Shown piece after piece: positions 44,784 through 53,462 of a stretch of DNA of 64,000 bases. The first letter of the stretch is position 1, and each line of letters opens with the position of its first letter. Where the stretch lies: assembly GCA_946481315.1 (NCBI GenBank), contig CAMLMH010000002.1, positions 124,001-188,000 of the forward strand. The letters run 5' to 3'. The DNA comes from an uncultured Bacteriovorax sp. Lineage in GTDB: Bacteria; Bdellovibrionota; Bacteriovoracia; Bacteriovoracales; Bacteriovoracaceae. The notes under the pieces are model-generated. The model was not told the DNA's origin. It ran no database searches and was given only the letters and a program-made list of their open reading frames with translations. The position numbers and the translations under genes are program-made.

Positions 44784-44937
44784 AATGTCTCCTTGATGCT
44801 TTCCTTTTATGGAAATGAGTTGATAGTCACTGTCGACTATCAGCAAAGGTGATGCCATTTCATAAGACAACATTCCTGTCGCAAAAGAGTGATTCAGGGG
44901 AAAAAAGGGAGTCTTAAGCACCAATTAAGGAGGAAAA

Positions 44938-45804
44938 GTGAGATCAAGTATTTGGAAAGGAGCACTGAGTTTTGGTCTATTGAATATTCCGGTGAATCTG
45001 ATGAAGGCAGAACAAGATCATAGTTTATCATTCTCCATGCTGGACGAAGAAGATTTATCCCCGATTAAGTATAAAAAGATCAATGCGAAAACCGGAAAAG
45101 AAGTGCCTTTTAAAAGAATTGTAAAAGGCTATGAGTATAAGAAAAACGAATACGTCATTATGGAAGCCAAAGATTTTAAAGCCGCTAATGTTGAAGCAAC
45201 CGGAACGATTGATATTGAAAACTTTGTAGAGCTCGATGAAATCGATCCTATGTATCTGGAAAAACCTTATTATCTTGTCCCTGAAAAAAACGGCGTTAAA
45301 GGATATTACCTCTTATGCGAGGCCATGAAAAAAAGCAAGAAAGTAGCAGTGGGGAAAATCGTCATTCGCTCAAAGCAGCATCTTGCACTTATAATGGCCA
45401 GGGATAATTATCTTATCCTGGAAATTATGAGATTTGCCCACGAAGTTCTGAGCGCGGATGAAGTCGGATATTTCGATGATATAAAAAAAATAAAGTTCAA
45501 CGATAAAGAAATGAAAATGGCCATGCAGTTAATTGAGGGAATGACCCAGGAATGGGATCCTAGCGTCTATAAAGATACTTATCATGATGACTTACTGGAA
45601 ATCATTGATAAAAAAATCAAAGCGGGTAAAGGACAGTCGCTGGATTACGATTTCAAAGAGCCATCTCGACCAGCAGCATCTAATGTTCTCGATCTGATGC
45701 CCTTACTGAAAAAGAGTCTAGAAGCCAAAGGCAAGACAACCAAAAAAACCTCCAAAAAATCAGCGACTCATCATTCGACCGCTAAAAAGAAGAAGAAAGC
45801 ATGA
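44938..45804 (+). CDS. ku: Ku-type DNA end-binding protein
   Basis: A 288-residue bacterial Ku homologue, the ring that clamps broken DNA ends in non-homologous end joining. The typical start SSIWKGALSFGLLNIPV and the core LEKPYYLVPEK, EIMRFAHEV are present. The C-terminus is a Lys/Ser/Thr-rich tail that can bind DNA and recruit LigD. It starts at GTG with AAGGAGGAAAA before it. It overlaps ligD by 4 bases (ATGA). Confidence 0.97.
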   Translation: MRSSIWKGALSFGLLNIPVNLMKAEQDHSLSFSMLDEEDLSPIKYKKINAKTGKEVPFKRIVKGYEYKKNEYVIMEAKDFKAANVEATGTIDIENFVELDEIDPMYLEKPYYLVPEKNGVKGYYLLCEAMKKSKKVAVGKIVIRSKQHLALIMARDNYLILEIMRFAHEVLSADEVGYFDDIKKIKFNDKEMKMAMQLIEGMTQEWDPSVYKDTYHDDLLEIIDKKIKAGKGQSLDYDFKEPSRPAASNVLDLMPLLKKSLEAKGKTTKKTSKKSATHHSTAKKKKKA

Positions 45805-48371
45805 AAAGATTATTAAAAGAATACAATCAAAAAAGAGATTTCAAAAAAACCAAAGAGCCTTCCGGCAAAGTGCAGACGGCCCTGAAAAAACAAAAAAAGA
45901 AAAAATTAATCTTTGTCGTACAAGAACATCATGCTTCACATCTTCATTATGACTTCCGGCTGGAACTTGATGGAGTCTTAAAAAGCTGGGCGGTTCCCAA
46001 AGGTCCCTCCATGGAACCGGGGGACCGAAGACTTGCAGTTGAAACAGAAGATCATCCTCTGGCGTACGCTACATTCAGTGGCACTATACCCAAAGGCGAG
46101 TATGGTGGTGGAGAAGTGTACATCTGGGACAAAGGAACATGGGAAATGGAAAAAGATGCACATGAGGGTTTAGAACAAGGAAGACTGGAATTTAAACTTA
46201 AGGGAAAAAAGCTTCACGGTAATTTTGTGCTCATCAAAACATCCTATGCTACTGGAAGTAAAAAAAACAATTGGCTGCTGATCAAACGCCACGATGAAGA
46301 AACAGAAGAAAAAAATCAGACACCGGCTATAAAAATGAAAAAAATTCTGCTCAAAGATACCGGTTCTTCTGTCGTTGTTACAAAAAACAAAGGCAAGAGC
46401 AACACTAAAAGTAAAAGCAGAATTTCGAAAAAAAAACCGGTCAAAGATGACCGCTGGCCGGGATTTGTCCCTCCGATGTTGCCTTTGCTGGTCGACAGTC
46501 CACCATCGGAGAAAGGCTGGCTGCATGAGATGAAATTTGATGGTTACCGGTTACAGGCCCATATTAAAAGTGGTGTCGTTTCCCTCTTTACCAGAAATGG
46601 TCACGACTGGACAGAGAAATTTCCCCATATCGCCGAATCGCTCAAAGAAGAATTTGATGTTTACGATGCCATCCTCGATGGTGAAGCAGTCGTGCTCGAT
46701 AAAGATGGTAAAAGTAATTTTCAGTTACTGCAAAATTCAATCAGTGAGCAGACAGACAATGCTATCAGAATGTTCTTGTTCGATGTCCTGTATCTCAATG
46801 GGGAAGACCTACGGTCAAAAGCTTTAAAAGAAAGAAAAGAAAAACTAAAAGAATTGATTCCGGATCTTCATCCGATAATTAAATATAGTGATCACGTTCT
46901 GCAACGAGGTGACGAATTTTTTAAAATGTCCTGCAAATATGAGCTCGAAGGTATTGTCTCTAAAGAAGCAGAAGCCCCTTATGAATCGGGCCGGGGCAGA
47001 TTATGGACGAAAACCAAATGTTCAAAAAGGCAGGAATTTATAATTGGGGGATTCACGGAAGGAAAAGGAGGGCGCAATGGTGTTCTGGGAGCTCTGCTTT
47101 TAGGTGTTCATGATAAAGGCAAACTGCGCTACGTTGGTAAAGTGGGCACTGGGTTTAATGAAACAACGCTCAAGGATCTGAAGAAAAAGTTATCTCATAT
47201 CTATCAGCACGAAAGTCCATTTGATCTCAATTCACCCAACGGAAAAGATATTCACTGGGTGGAACCGGAAATGATCGTTGAAATTAATTTTTCCAACTGG
47301 ACTAATGAAAAAATCCTGCGCAATCCGGTTTTTCTGGGAATTCGCAGTGACAAAAACCAAAAAGATATTACGATTGAGACGGAGACACCAGTGGAGTTAG
47401 TAGAGCATCACGGCCGAAGCAAGAAAGCCTCTAAAAAAACGAATAAGAAGACATCTCGTAAATCAGTTCCAAAGCTGGCGGATGAATATGCTGATGATCC
47501 GGTGATTGACGAAGAAGTCACACTAACTCATCCAGAAAAAATTTTATTCCGCACCGAAAAGATCACTAAACAGCAGATAGCCCAATATTATGCAGCTGTT
47601 TCCGATTATATGCTGCCGTTAATGGGGGATCGTCCTTTATCGCTTGTCCGCTGTCCGGAGGGCACTGAAAAAGAATGTTTTTATCAAAAGCATCCGACGA
47701 TGGGAAAAGTTCCCAAGAACTTTAGTGGATTTAAGGTCAAAGAAAAGAAAGAAACAAATATATACGTTTCGGTATACTCCTTTCAGGGGCTCAAGCAACT
47801 GGTACAGATGAATGCCTTTGAAATACATACCTGGAATTGTCATCACCAGACACTGATGAATCCTGATCAGATCGTCATGGATTTTGATCCTGATCCTGAT
47901 GTTCCTTTTAAAGAAGTTGTTCAAGCTGCTCTCACTTTGAAAAAAATGCTGGATAAATTAAAACTTAAAAGTTTTGTGAAACTTTCCGGTGGGAAAGGAC
48001 TGCATGTGCATATTCCATTTGATCCGGATTATACATGGGATGAGATTAAAGCATTCAGTAAGGCCCTGGCCGATCAGATGGTTGCCATGGATCCGGATAA
48101 ATTTCTTTCTAATATGTCTAAGAAGCTGCGGAAAGGAAAAATTTTTGTGGATTATTTGCGCAACGGTTTTGGATCAACTGCGGTCGCACCATATTCACTC
48201 CGTAGCCGTAAAATTTCAGCTGTGGCCATGCCGGTGGAGTGGACAGAACTTGCCCGCATAAAAAGCTCTGATCAGTTCACACTAAAAAAAGCGTTATTGA
48301 AATTAAAAAGCAGGAAACGAGATCCCTGGAAGAATTTCAATAAGGTCAGACAGAAAATTAGCATTCTGTAA
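45801..48371 (+). CDS. ligD: Multifunctional ATP-dependent DNA ligase LigD
   Basis: An 856-residue end-joining enzyme of the Pseudomonas order phosphoesterase-ligase-polymerase. Residues ~35-160 are the 3'-phosphoesterase (HHASHLHYDFRLE, GEYGGG). The ligase follows, with catalytic lysine K245 in the motif MKFDGYR and the later EGIVSK. Residues ~575-850 are the polymerase/primase domain, with the metal Asp pair near 694-696 (DFDPDPD). Lys-rich linkers separate the domains (SKKASKKTNKKTSRK). It seals double-strand breaks with Ku. Confidence 0.96.
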   Translation: MKRLLKEYNQKRDFKKTKEPSGKVQTALKKQKKKKLIFVVQEHHASHLHYDFRLELDGVLKSWAVPKGPSMEPGDRRLAVETEDHPLAYATFSGTIPKGEYGGGEVYIWDKGTWEMEKDAHEGLEQGRLEFKLKGKKLHGNFVLIKTSYATGSKKNNWLLIKRHDEETEEKNQTPAIKMKKILLKDTGSSVVVTKNKGKSNTKSKSRISKKKPVKDDRWPGFVPPMLPLLVDSPPSEKGWLHEMKFDGYRLQAHIKSGVVSLFTRNGHDWTEKFPHIAESLKEEFDVYDAILDGEAVVLDKDGKSNFQLLQNSISEQTDNAIRMFLFDVLYLNGEDLRSKALKERKEKLKELIPDLHPIIKYSDHVLQRGDEFFKMSCKYELEGIVSKEAEAPYESGRGRLWTKTKCSKRQEFIIGGFTEGKGGRNGVLGALLLGVHDKGKLRYVGKVGTGFNETTLKDLKKKLSHIYQHESPFDLNSPNGKDIHWVEPEMIVEINFSNWTNEKILRNPVFLGIRSDKNQKDITIETETPVELVEHHGRSKKASKKTNKKTSRKSVPKLADEYADDPVIDEEVTLTHPEKILFRTEKITKQQIAQYYAAVSDYMLPLMGDRPLSLVRCPEGTEKECFYQKHPTMGKVPKNFSGFKVKEKKETNIYVSVYSFQGLKQLVQMNAFEIHTWNCHHQTLMNPDQIVMDFDPDPDVPFKEVVQAALTLKKMLDKLKLKSFVKLSGGKGLHVHIPFDPDYTWDEIKAFSKALADQMVAMDPDKFLSNMSKKLRKGKIFVDYLRNGFGSTAVAPYSLRSRKISAVAMPVEWTELARIKSSDQFTLKKALLKLKSRKRDPWKNFNKVRQKISIL

Positions 48372-48395
48372 AAAGAATGTTATGATGACTTACTT

Positions 48396-48935
48396 ATGAC
48401 ACCACTTGAACTAACCAATTATTGGCTAAAATCAATTGTTATTGATTTTGATCTCTGTCCCTTTGCCAGAAAGCCCTATGAGCAGGGAATGGTCACAATA
48501 GTGATTAAAAAATCGGTCAATGAAGATGAACTAATGCAGGATTTTTTTGAAGCTCTGGATGTTTTCAATGAAGCTGGTCCGGAACATATGGTGACGATGC
48601 TGGTTTCCTATCCAGATCTGCAGCTCTCATTTCCGGAGTTTAATGACCTGATTGGTGAGATAGAAGAAATTTTGGCGGAAAATGGTCTAGATGAACATTT
48701 CCAGCTGGTGATGTTTCATCCAGGTTTTGCCTTTGAAGGACTGCCGGATGATAGTGCTGATCACTATATTAATCGCTCACCCTTTCCCACCGTTCAGATT
48801 ATTCGAGCCGCTGATCTTGCCCTGGCCGGCATGACTCCCGAACAGGCAGAAGCTTTATCGCGAATCAATGGGGAAAAATTCCGACAGCTAGGAACAGAAA
48901 ACCTGAAAAAACTTTTTTATTATCTGAGTGAATAA
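48396..48935 (+). CDS. DUF1415-family protein
   Basis: A 179-residue protein matching DUF1415 over its full length: FDLCPFARKP, FHPGFAFEG and NRSPFPTVQIIRAAD. The family is conserved in bacteria but its activity is unknown; conserved Cys and His residues could bind a metal. It follows ligD by 24 bases and may be cotranscribed. Its end overlaps the convergent acetyltransferase-like gene by 16 bases. Confidence 0.9.
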   Translation: MTPLELTNYWLKSIVIDFDLCPFARKPYEQGMVTIVIKKSVNEDELMQDFFEALDVFNEAGPEHMVTMLVSYPDLQLSFPEFNDLIGEIEEILAENGLDEHFQLVMFHPGFAFEGLPDDSADHYINRSPFPTVQIIRAADLALAGMTPEQAEALSRINGEKFRQLGTENLKKLFYYLSE

Positions 48936-49501
48936 AGCTCCAGAAAAGAGTTCGTTTCTTTGCTTTTTAATCTCGCTTCTAGACATGAAGCAAGAGCACT
49001 AAAGGTCTTTGTCCGTTCTGTAAGCTGATCACGGGATGCCCATAAAACATTGATCTGCCACTCTGATTTCACCCATTCATGTAAGGCCATGGTGATTTTT
49101 TTGTCCATTCCCTGTACACACCAGTAATCAATACGTGCAGCAAATTTATTCAATAGGTTTGTATGATCCGTTTCGTTGATGTCATACCATTTGTTAAGGC
49201 TTGCCAGTGAGTTAAAATAAACGCTGCCAAGGCAGAACTTTTTATCGGGCGTATAGAGCATGTATCCATATGCCCGATGTGTTTGATTATCTTCTACGTG
49301 TAAGGCCAGGTCTTCACTATTTTGTTGTGCTGTAAAATCATCTTCAGGCCAAGTCGACTGACTCCAGATGCGCAGGTAGTTTTTTTCCTGCATGACGGCC
49401 TGGTAATCAGACCAATAAAAGGACAGGTCCGTAGGAAAGGCAATGAGTTCGGGTGTTGAAAATCCGGATGAAGGTCTATATTCAGGTGTAAATATATTCA
49501 T
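48920..49501 (-). CDS. GNAT-like acetyltransferase-family protein
   Basis: A 193-residue protein. The pattern WPEDDFTAQQNSEDLALHV, YGYMLYTPDKKFCLGSVYF (in parts) fits a GNAT fold related to proteins that act on small substrates. The acetyl-CoA loop is not a textbook R/QxxGxG/A, so the enzymatic call is tentative. It converges on and overlaps the DUF1415 gene by 16 bases. Confidence 0.6.
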   Translation of the reverse strand: MNIFTPEYRPSSGFSTPELIAFPTDLSFYWSDYQAVMQEKNYLRIWSQSTWPEDDFTAQQNSEDLALHVEDNQTHRAYGYMLYTPDKKFCLGSVYFNSLASLNKWYDINETDHTNLLNKFAARIDYWCVQGMDKKITMALHEWVKSEWQINVLWASRDQLTERTKTFSALASCLEARLKSKETNSFLELYSLR

Positions 49502-49530
49502 TCGGATAGTATGCTTTAATCTTCACTTTT

Positions 49531-49995
49531 TTAAAAGTTGTAATGTGCACCCACCATCAGGTCTGCTTCAGCATCCGTTTCCTCAACAATATTTACCGTT
49601 AGATTTCCCTTCAGGAAAAATTCCACCGGATTTAATTCATAAAAGAGACCAGTCGTTGCACTGGGACCCAGTTCAAAATCATCTCTTTCTCTATTGTCGC
49701 GATGGTTATCATCTAAAAGCTGCAGACGTGCTCCTGCCCCGTAAAACCATCCCAAAGCTTTTTCCGCAAAATCATTTCTTCTCCAGGTATAGTGCGAGGC
49801 CAGCAGAAGATCTTCTTCGTCATCGTCCAGATCCCAGGCAGCGATGGTGTGTACGGTCTGGGCCTGGTTTAAAAACAGGTTAACCGAAAAACCGGTCGGA
49901 GATCCTAGAACAGCACCGACGCCAACGCTTTTTGCCTGCGCGCCGTTTGCAAGGAGTAATCCCATGAGAGCGAAAATTCCTGCTATGTATTTCAT
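49531..49995 (-). CDS. Small outer-membrane beta-barrel protein
   Basis: A 154-residue protein with a signal peptide (residues 1-21, AQA). The mature part alternates along about eight short strands (VGVGAVLGSPTGFSVNLFL in part), has acidic loops, and ends in Phe (HYNF). This resembles small 8-strand barrels such as BAPKO_0422-like proteins. It probably has a structural or narrow-channel role. Gene spacing suggests its own transcript, with GAGG before ATG. Confidence 0.7.
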   Translation of the reverse strand: MKYIAGIFALMGLLLANGAQAKSVGVGAVLGSPTGFSVNLFLNQAQTVHTIAAWDLDDDEEDLLLASHYTWRRNDFAEKALGWFYGAGARLQLLDDNHRDNRERDDFELGPSATTGLFYELNPVEFFLKGNLTVNIVEETDAEADLMVGAHYNF

Positions 49996-50102
49996 TTTTA
50001 CCTCAATGTTAAAACGCTGCTTTAGGCTTAAGTTTATCCCTAATCCTCACAGGAAATCTATTGGCACTACGTCTAGAGAACGATAAAATCACTTTTATTA
50101 TT

Positions 50103-50681
50103 ATGAAATGGACAACTTTTTTATTTACCATCCTTTTCCTGTCCCAACTGATCGGCTTTAACGCAGCTTTGGCTTCGTCTATTCCGCATTATGAAGTCTA
50201 TCCGGCCACACCGCTGGAAGACTATAACAATGTTTTACTGGACTTCTATTCGGTGAGAGATCCTTATGGGGAATTCAGTAATTTTGCTTTGTTTCCGGTT
50301 GTGATTGATGAGTTAGAGTGGCCTACATCGGAACATTATTACCAGGCCCATAAATATTCTGACCCGGAAATGATTGAGCGGGTGCGATTGACAAAAACTC
50401 CTTACGAGGCTGCCAAGTTGGGACGTGATCCACAGTTTCCAAAGCGTGCTGAATGGGAAATGGTCAAAGATGATATTATGGAAATAGCTGTCAGAGCAAA
50501 ATTTGATCAGTATCCGATTTTGCAGAAACTTTTGAAGCAAACAAAATCGGCCTATCTTTTTGAGCATACCCGTCTTGATTGTTACTGGGGCGATTGTGGA
50601 GACCGCACAGGACTTAACAAACTGGGTAATTTGCTCATGCTCCTTCGTTCTGAAATGGCGTCGGACCCATCTGCTGAATGA
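50103..50681 (+). CDS. NADAR/YbiA-like N-glycosidase-family protein with a signal peptide
   Basis: A 192-residue protein starting MKWTTFLFTILFLSQLIGFN with an ALA-S cleavage site near residue 25, so it looks exported. The rest is a NADAR domain: FYSVRDPYGEFSNF, WPTSEHYYQAHKY, AAKLGRDP, EMVKDDIMEIAVRAKF (in part), CYWGDCGD and GLNKLGNLLMLLR. Known members split N-glycosidic bonds, acting on riboflavin intermediates or on ADP-ribosylated guanine, and are usually cytoplasmic. The start is ATG 50103; an earlier start at 50061 would bury the signal. It overlaps mtgA by 4 bases. Confidence 0.8.
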   Translation: MKWTTFLFTILFLSQLIGFNAALASSIPHYEVYPATPLEDYNNVLLDFYSVRDPYGEFSNFALFPVVIDELEWPTSEHYYQAHKYSDPEMIERVRLTKTPYEAAKLGRDPQFPKRAEWEMVKDDIMEIAVRAKFDQYPILQKLLKQTKSAYLFEHTRLDCYWGDCGDRTGLNKLGNLLMLLRSEMASDPSAE

Positions 50682-51505
50682 ATCGACTTAACTTTATTAT
50701 GTTAAAATTTCTGCATGTCGCGAAGTGGTTTCTCATCATCACTTTCGGAATGGTTTTGTTTTATCGATTTGTTCCTGTTCCTTTTACCCCGCTCATGTTC
50801 TGGCGAACAATTGGATCCATTTTCACTGAAAAAGAAATCGTCGGTATGAAAAAAACCTGGGTTCCCCTAGAAGAGATTGCAAAACCCATGCGTTCAGCAG
50901 TTATTAAGGCCGAAGACTATAAGTTTTATCAGCATCACGGCTTTGATTTTGAGGCCATTGAGCGGGCAATCCAGTACAATAAAACCCACAAAAAAAAGAA
51001 AGGTGCCAGTACTATTTCTCAGCAGACTGCTAAAAACGTTTTCCTCTGGCCTTCACGCAGCTGGGTGAGGAAAGGTTTAGAGGCTTACTTCACGATTCTC
51101 ATTGAGCTTCTTTGGAGTAAGGATCGCATTCTGGAAGTTTATCTCAATGTTATTGAGCTGGGTAAAGGAGTCTATGGCGTTGAGGCCGCAGCTCAAAAAT
51201 ACTTTAAAAAACCCGCTAAAAAACTAACTGCTTCTCAAGCTGCTCTTATGGCGGCTGTCTTACCTAATCCCATCAAATTCCGCATCGACCGGCCAAGTCG
51301 TTATGTCAGCAATCGTCAGCGAAAAATTATGGGTATAAGGGCCCCCAAAATGGTCGTTGTCGCAAAAGAGCAGCCTAAAGTGGAAACTGTGGTCGAGACT
51401 GTTCAGGATAAGGCACAGGAGTTTTTCGAGCTGAAATTTGATGATGAAGACAAAGCAGAAAACCAGGAAGGGGAGAAAGCTGTCGACCCTTCTTTGACCG
51501 AGTAA
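50678..51505 (+). CDS. mtgA: Monofunctional peptidoglycan glycosyltransferase MtgA
   Basis: A 275-residue glycosyltransferase (family GT51) that polymerises lipid II into glycan strands. N-terminal membrane helix is ~residues 10-30. Motifs are EDYKFYQHHGFD, GASTISQQTAKNVFLW, ELLWSKDRILEVYLNVIELG (in part) and AALMAAVLPNP. The acidic C-terminal tail of about 60 residues (KAENQEGEK) is extra. It is translated from an ATGA overlap with the NADAR-like gene. A bidirectional terminator follows. Confidence 0.95.
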   Translation: MNRLNFIMLKFLHVAKWFLIITFGMVLFYRFVPVPFTPLMFWRTIGSIFTEKEIVGMKKTWVPLEEIAKPMRSAVIKAEDYKFYQHHGFDFEAIERAIQYNKTHKKKKGASTISQQTAKNVFLWPSRSWVRKGLEAYFTILIELLWSKDRILEVYLNVIELGKGVYGVEAAAQKYFKKPAKKLTASQAALMAAVLPNPIKFRIDRPSRYVSNRQRKIMGIRAPKMVVVAKEQPKVETVVETVQDKAQEFFELKFDDEDKAENQEGEKAVDPSLTE

Positions 51506-51510
51506 AAAAA

Positions 51511-51528
51511 AGCGACCCGAAGGTCGCT
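51511..51528. terminator. Bidirectional terminator between mtgA and the subtilase gene
   Basis: AGCGACC (51511-51517) pairs with GGTCGCT (51522-51528) over a CGAA tetraloop. A run of A precedes it, giving a T run on the minus strand, and CTTATTATTT follows on the plus strand. Confidence 0.88.
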
Positions 51529-51532
51529 CTTA

Positions 51533-52843
51533 TTATTTAATTGATCTGGCGTATTCCAGAGCTTTTAATAAATCAATTCGTCCACTGCTGACCATTTTGT
51601 CCTTAAATCGATCTATTTTGGTCACAGAATTCATAAGGACTTCTTTTAATTGCAGAGGACTTAAATGTGGAAAGTGAGACAGAACTTCGGCCGCTACACC
51701 CGCCGTCGTTGGTGAGGCCATTGACGTTCCCGACATAGACCCATAGCGATTTCCCGGAGTGGTTGAAAAAATCGATGATCCCGGGGCCGCAACGTCTACA
51801 TTGAGTCGTCCATAATTGGAAAATCCGCTCATCATTCCGGAGCTCGCAGTTGAGGCCACTATCAAAAGATTGCTGTTTTGATGGCTGGCCGGATAGGTGG
51901 GTCTGCGGTCGATATCGCTGGAGTCATTTCCTGCTGCTGCAATAACCAACACTCCATATTGCTCTTCCAGATGTTTAAGTGTGTCCGGAATCAGACTGCC
52001 GCCTTCATTACGGGATTTTCCAAATGAACAGTTGATAATTTTCGCCCCGTTTTTAGCAGCGTAAAGAAAAGCTTCTGCTACGTCGACATCCGTTTCGTCG
52101 CTATTGTTTGGAACAGCACGAATTCCGATAATTTTGACGTTGGAAGCGATACCGGCAATACCAATTCCGTTGTTTTGCCGGGCCCCGATTGTTCCCGAAA
52201 CGTGCGTTCCGTGCGAATGAGTATCGCGGTTGTTTCCCGTAGCTCTTCCCTGTGCATCCCTAACGAGAGTATTGATGCCGTGTACGTCGTCAATATATCC
52301 ATTTTGATCATCGTCGATATTGTTGCCGGGAATCTCACCATCATTGACCCAGACAACATCTTTTAAGTCTTCATGCTGAGTATCGATTCCGGTATCGACA
52401 ACAGCAACAATGACTTGCTGAGTGCTTTGTGTTCCATACTGGCGGTAGGCTGAATTTACAGAAACTCCAAATTTCCCTGCATCCTGGAATGACCATATTC
52501 GATCGACTTGCGGATCATTAAATTCTCCTGCTACCGGCGAAAATGGCATCAGCTCAGCACTAATCGGTGACGGGGCAGGTAGTGCCGATTTATCGGCCCG
52601 GAAGTTCAATTCAACTTTCTCAACAGCAGGGTGTTTCTGTAGCTTCTGAAAGACTTGCTGATTTCCATCAGTATGATAAACGTAAATATTGCTGAAGAGG
52701 TGCTTAATTCCCTTAACATTTGCCAATTTCGGAGCCGATTGATTTTTTTTCAGACGGACAACCAGTTCGGTTGGAGAAATGTCACGGGCAGACAAATTCG
52801 TTGATAAAAGCAATCCCAGAGTAACGGGTAACATCTTGAGCAT
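51533..52843 (-). CDS. Secreted subtilisin-like serine protease (S8)
   Basis: A 436-residue protease with a signal peptide (~residues 1-19) and an inhibitor-like propeptide (~20-90). The catalytic triad is D150 (VVDTGIDTQ), H211 (SHGTHVSG) and S373 (GTSMASP), with the oxyanion Asn N305 (AAGND). An N-terminal Ca-like loop with many Asp (NNIDDDQNGYIDD) follows D150. No extra C-terminal domain is present. It probably digests prey or outside proteins. A strong terminator follows its stop. Confidence 0.95.
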   Translation of the reverse strand: MLKMLPVTLGLLLSTNLSARDISPTELVVRLKKNQSAPKLANVKGIKHLFSNIYVYHTDGNQQVFQKLQKHPAVEKVELNFRADKSALPAPSPISAELMPFSPVAGEFNDPQVDRIWSFQDAGKFGVSVNSAYRQYGTQSTQQVIVAVVDTGIDTQHEDLKDVVWVNDGEIPGNNIDDDQNGYIDDVHGINTLVRDAQGRATGNNRDTHSHGTHVSGTIGARQNNGIGIAGIASNVKIIGIRAVPNNSDETDVDVAEAFLYAAKNGAKIINCSFGKSRNEGGSLIPDTLKHLEEQYGVLVIAAAGNDSSDIDRRPTYPASHQNSNLLIVASTASSGMMSGFSNYGRLNVDVAAPGSSIFSTTPGNRYGSMSGTSMASPTTAGVAAEVLSHFPHLSPLQLKEVLMNSVTKIDRFKDKMVSSGRIDLLKALEYARSIK

Positions 52844-52959
52844 ATTTCGTCCTTGAAATAGGTTTAGAAGTTAAGTTTAGTAAAAAAGAAAAGTGTTCGT
52901 CTTTACTTGTGTTGGGGTGAGAGAAAAAGTTAGGCTGCCCGAGGGTTTTGATCAGAAAA

Positions 52960-52984
52960 GAAAAAGGCCCGCAAATGCAGGCCT
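52960..52984 (-). terminator. Terminator of the 99-residue secreted protein gene
   Basis: On the minus strand AGGCCTGC (52977-52984) pairs with GCGGGCCT (52965-52972, one G-T pair) over an ATTT loop, followed by a T run (52960-52966). Confidence 0.85.
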
Positions 52985-53010
52985 CAATGAGTTGGATAAT
53001 TAGCCAGAAA

Positions 53011-53310
53011 CTATTTTACCAGCAATTCAGCATCGATAACTAAAACATCGATTGCTTCTTCAACAGAAAGATCAGACTGGGCCTGAATCTCACTTACTTT
53101 CTGAGCAAGAAAAGCAGAAAGACGGCCTGACTGAAAATATTCCTGAGAATCATTGAGTACAAGGGCCGCTTGTTTTTCAGCAAACCCACCAGAGGTAGTG
53201 GCCGAAGATAAAATTGGAGTCGCTGAGGTCAAAACAGTTGAGTCGGTGATTGAATAGGCCATGACGTTAGCTGAAAGAGCAAGAGCAAGTAGGGTAATAG
53301 TCGTTTTCAT
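53011..53310 (-). CDS. Small secreted protein, unknown function
   Basis: A 99-residue protein with a signal peptide (MKTTITLLALALSANVMA). The mature part is short, Ser/Thr rich, then helical and acidic (SVEEAIDVLVIDAELL). CAGGAGAAACT just before the ATG at 53310 supports this start; an earlier in-frame start has no site. A good terminator follows, so it is a single transcript. Family unknown. Confidence 0.6.
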   Translation of the reverse strand: MKTTITLLALALSANVMAYSITDSTVLTSATPILSSATTSGGFAEKQAALVLNDSQEYFQSGRLSAFLAQKVSEIQAQSDLSVEEAIDVLVIDAELLVK

Positions 53311-53462
53311 AGTTTCTCCTGATTGAAATATATTGCTGTGTAAAAAGTGCTGAACAGATCCTACACGTCTGAGCAGGACTCTCAAGTATTCGTGTAAAAA
53401 TTACCGCTCTATGGGCCTATTTCACTCTGAAGTATTGTTACGGTCATGCCGATAAGACCTCC

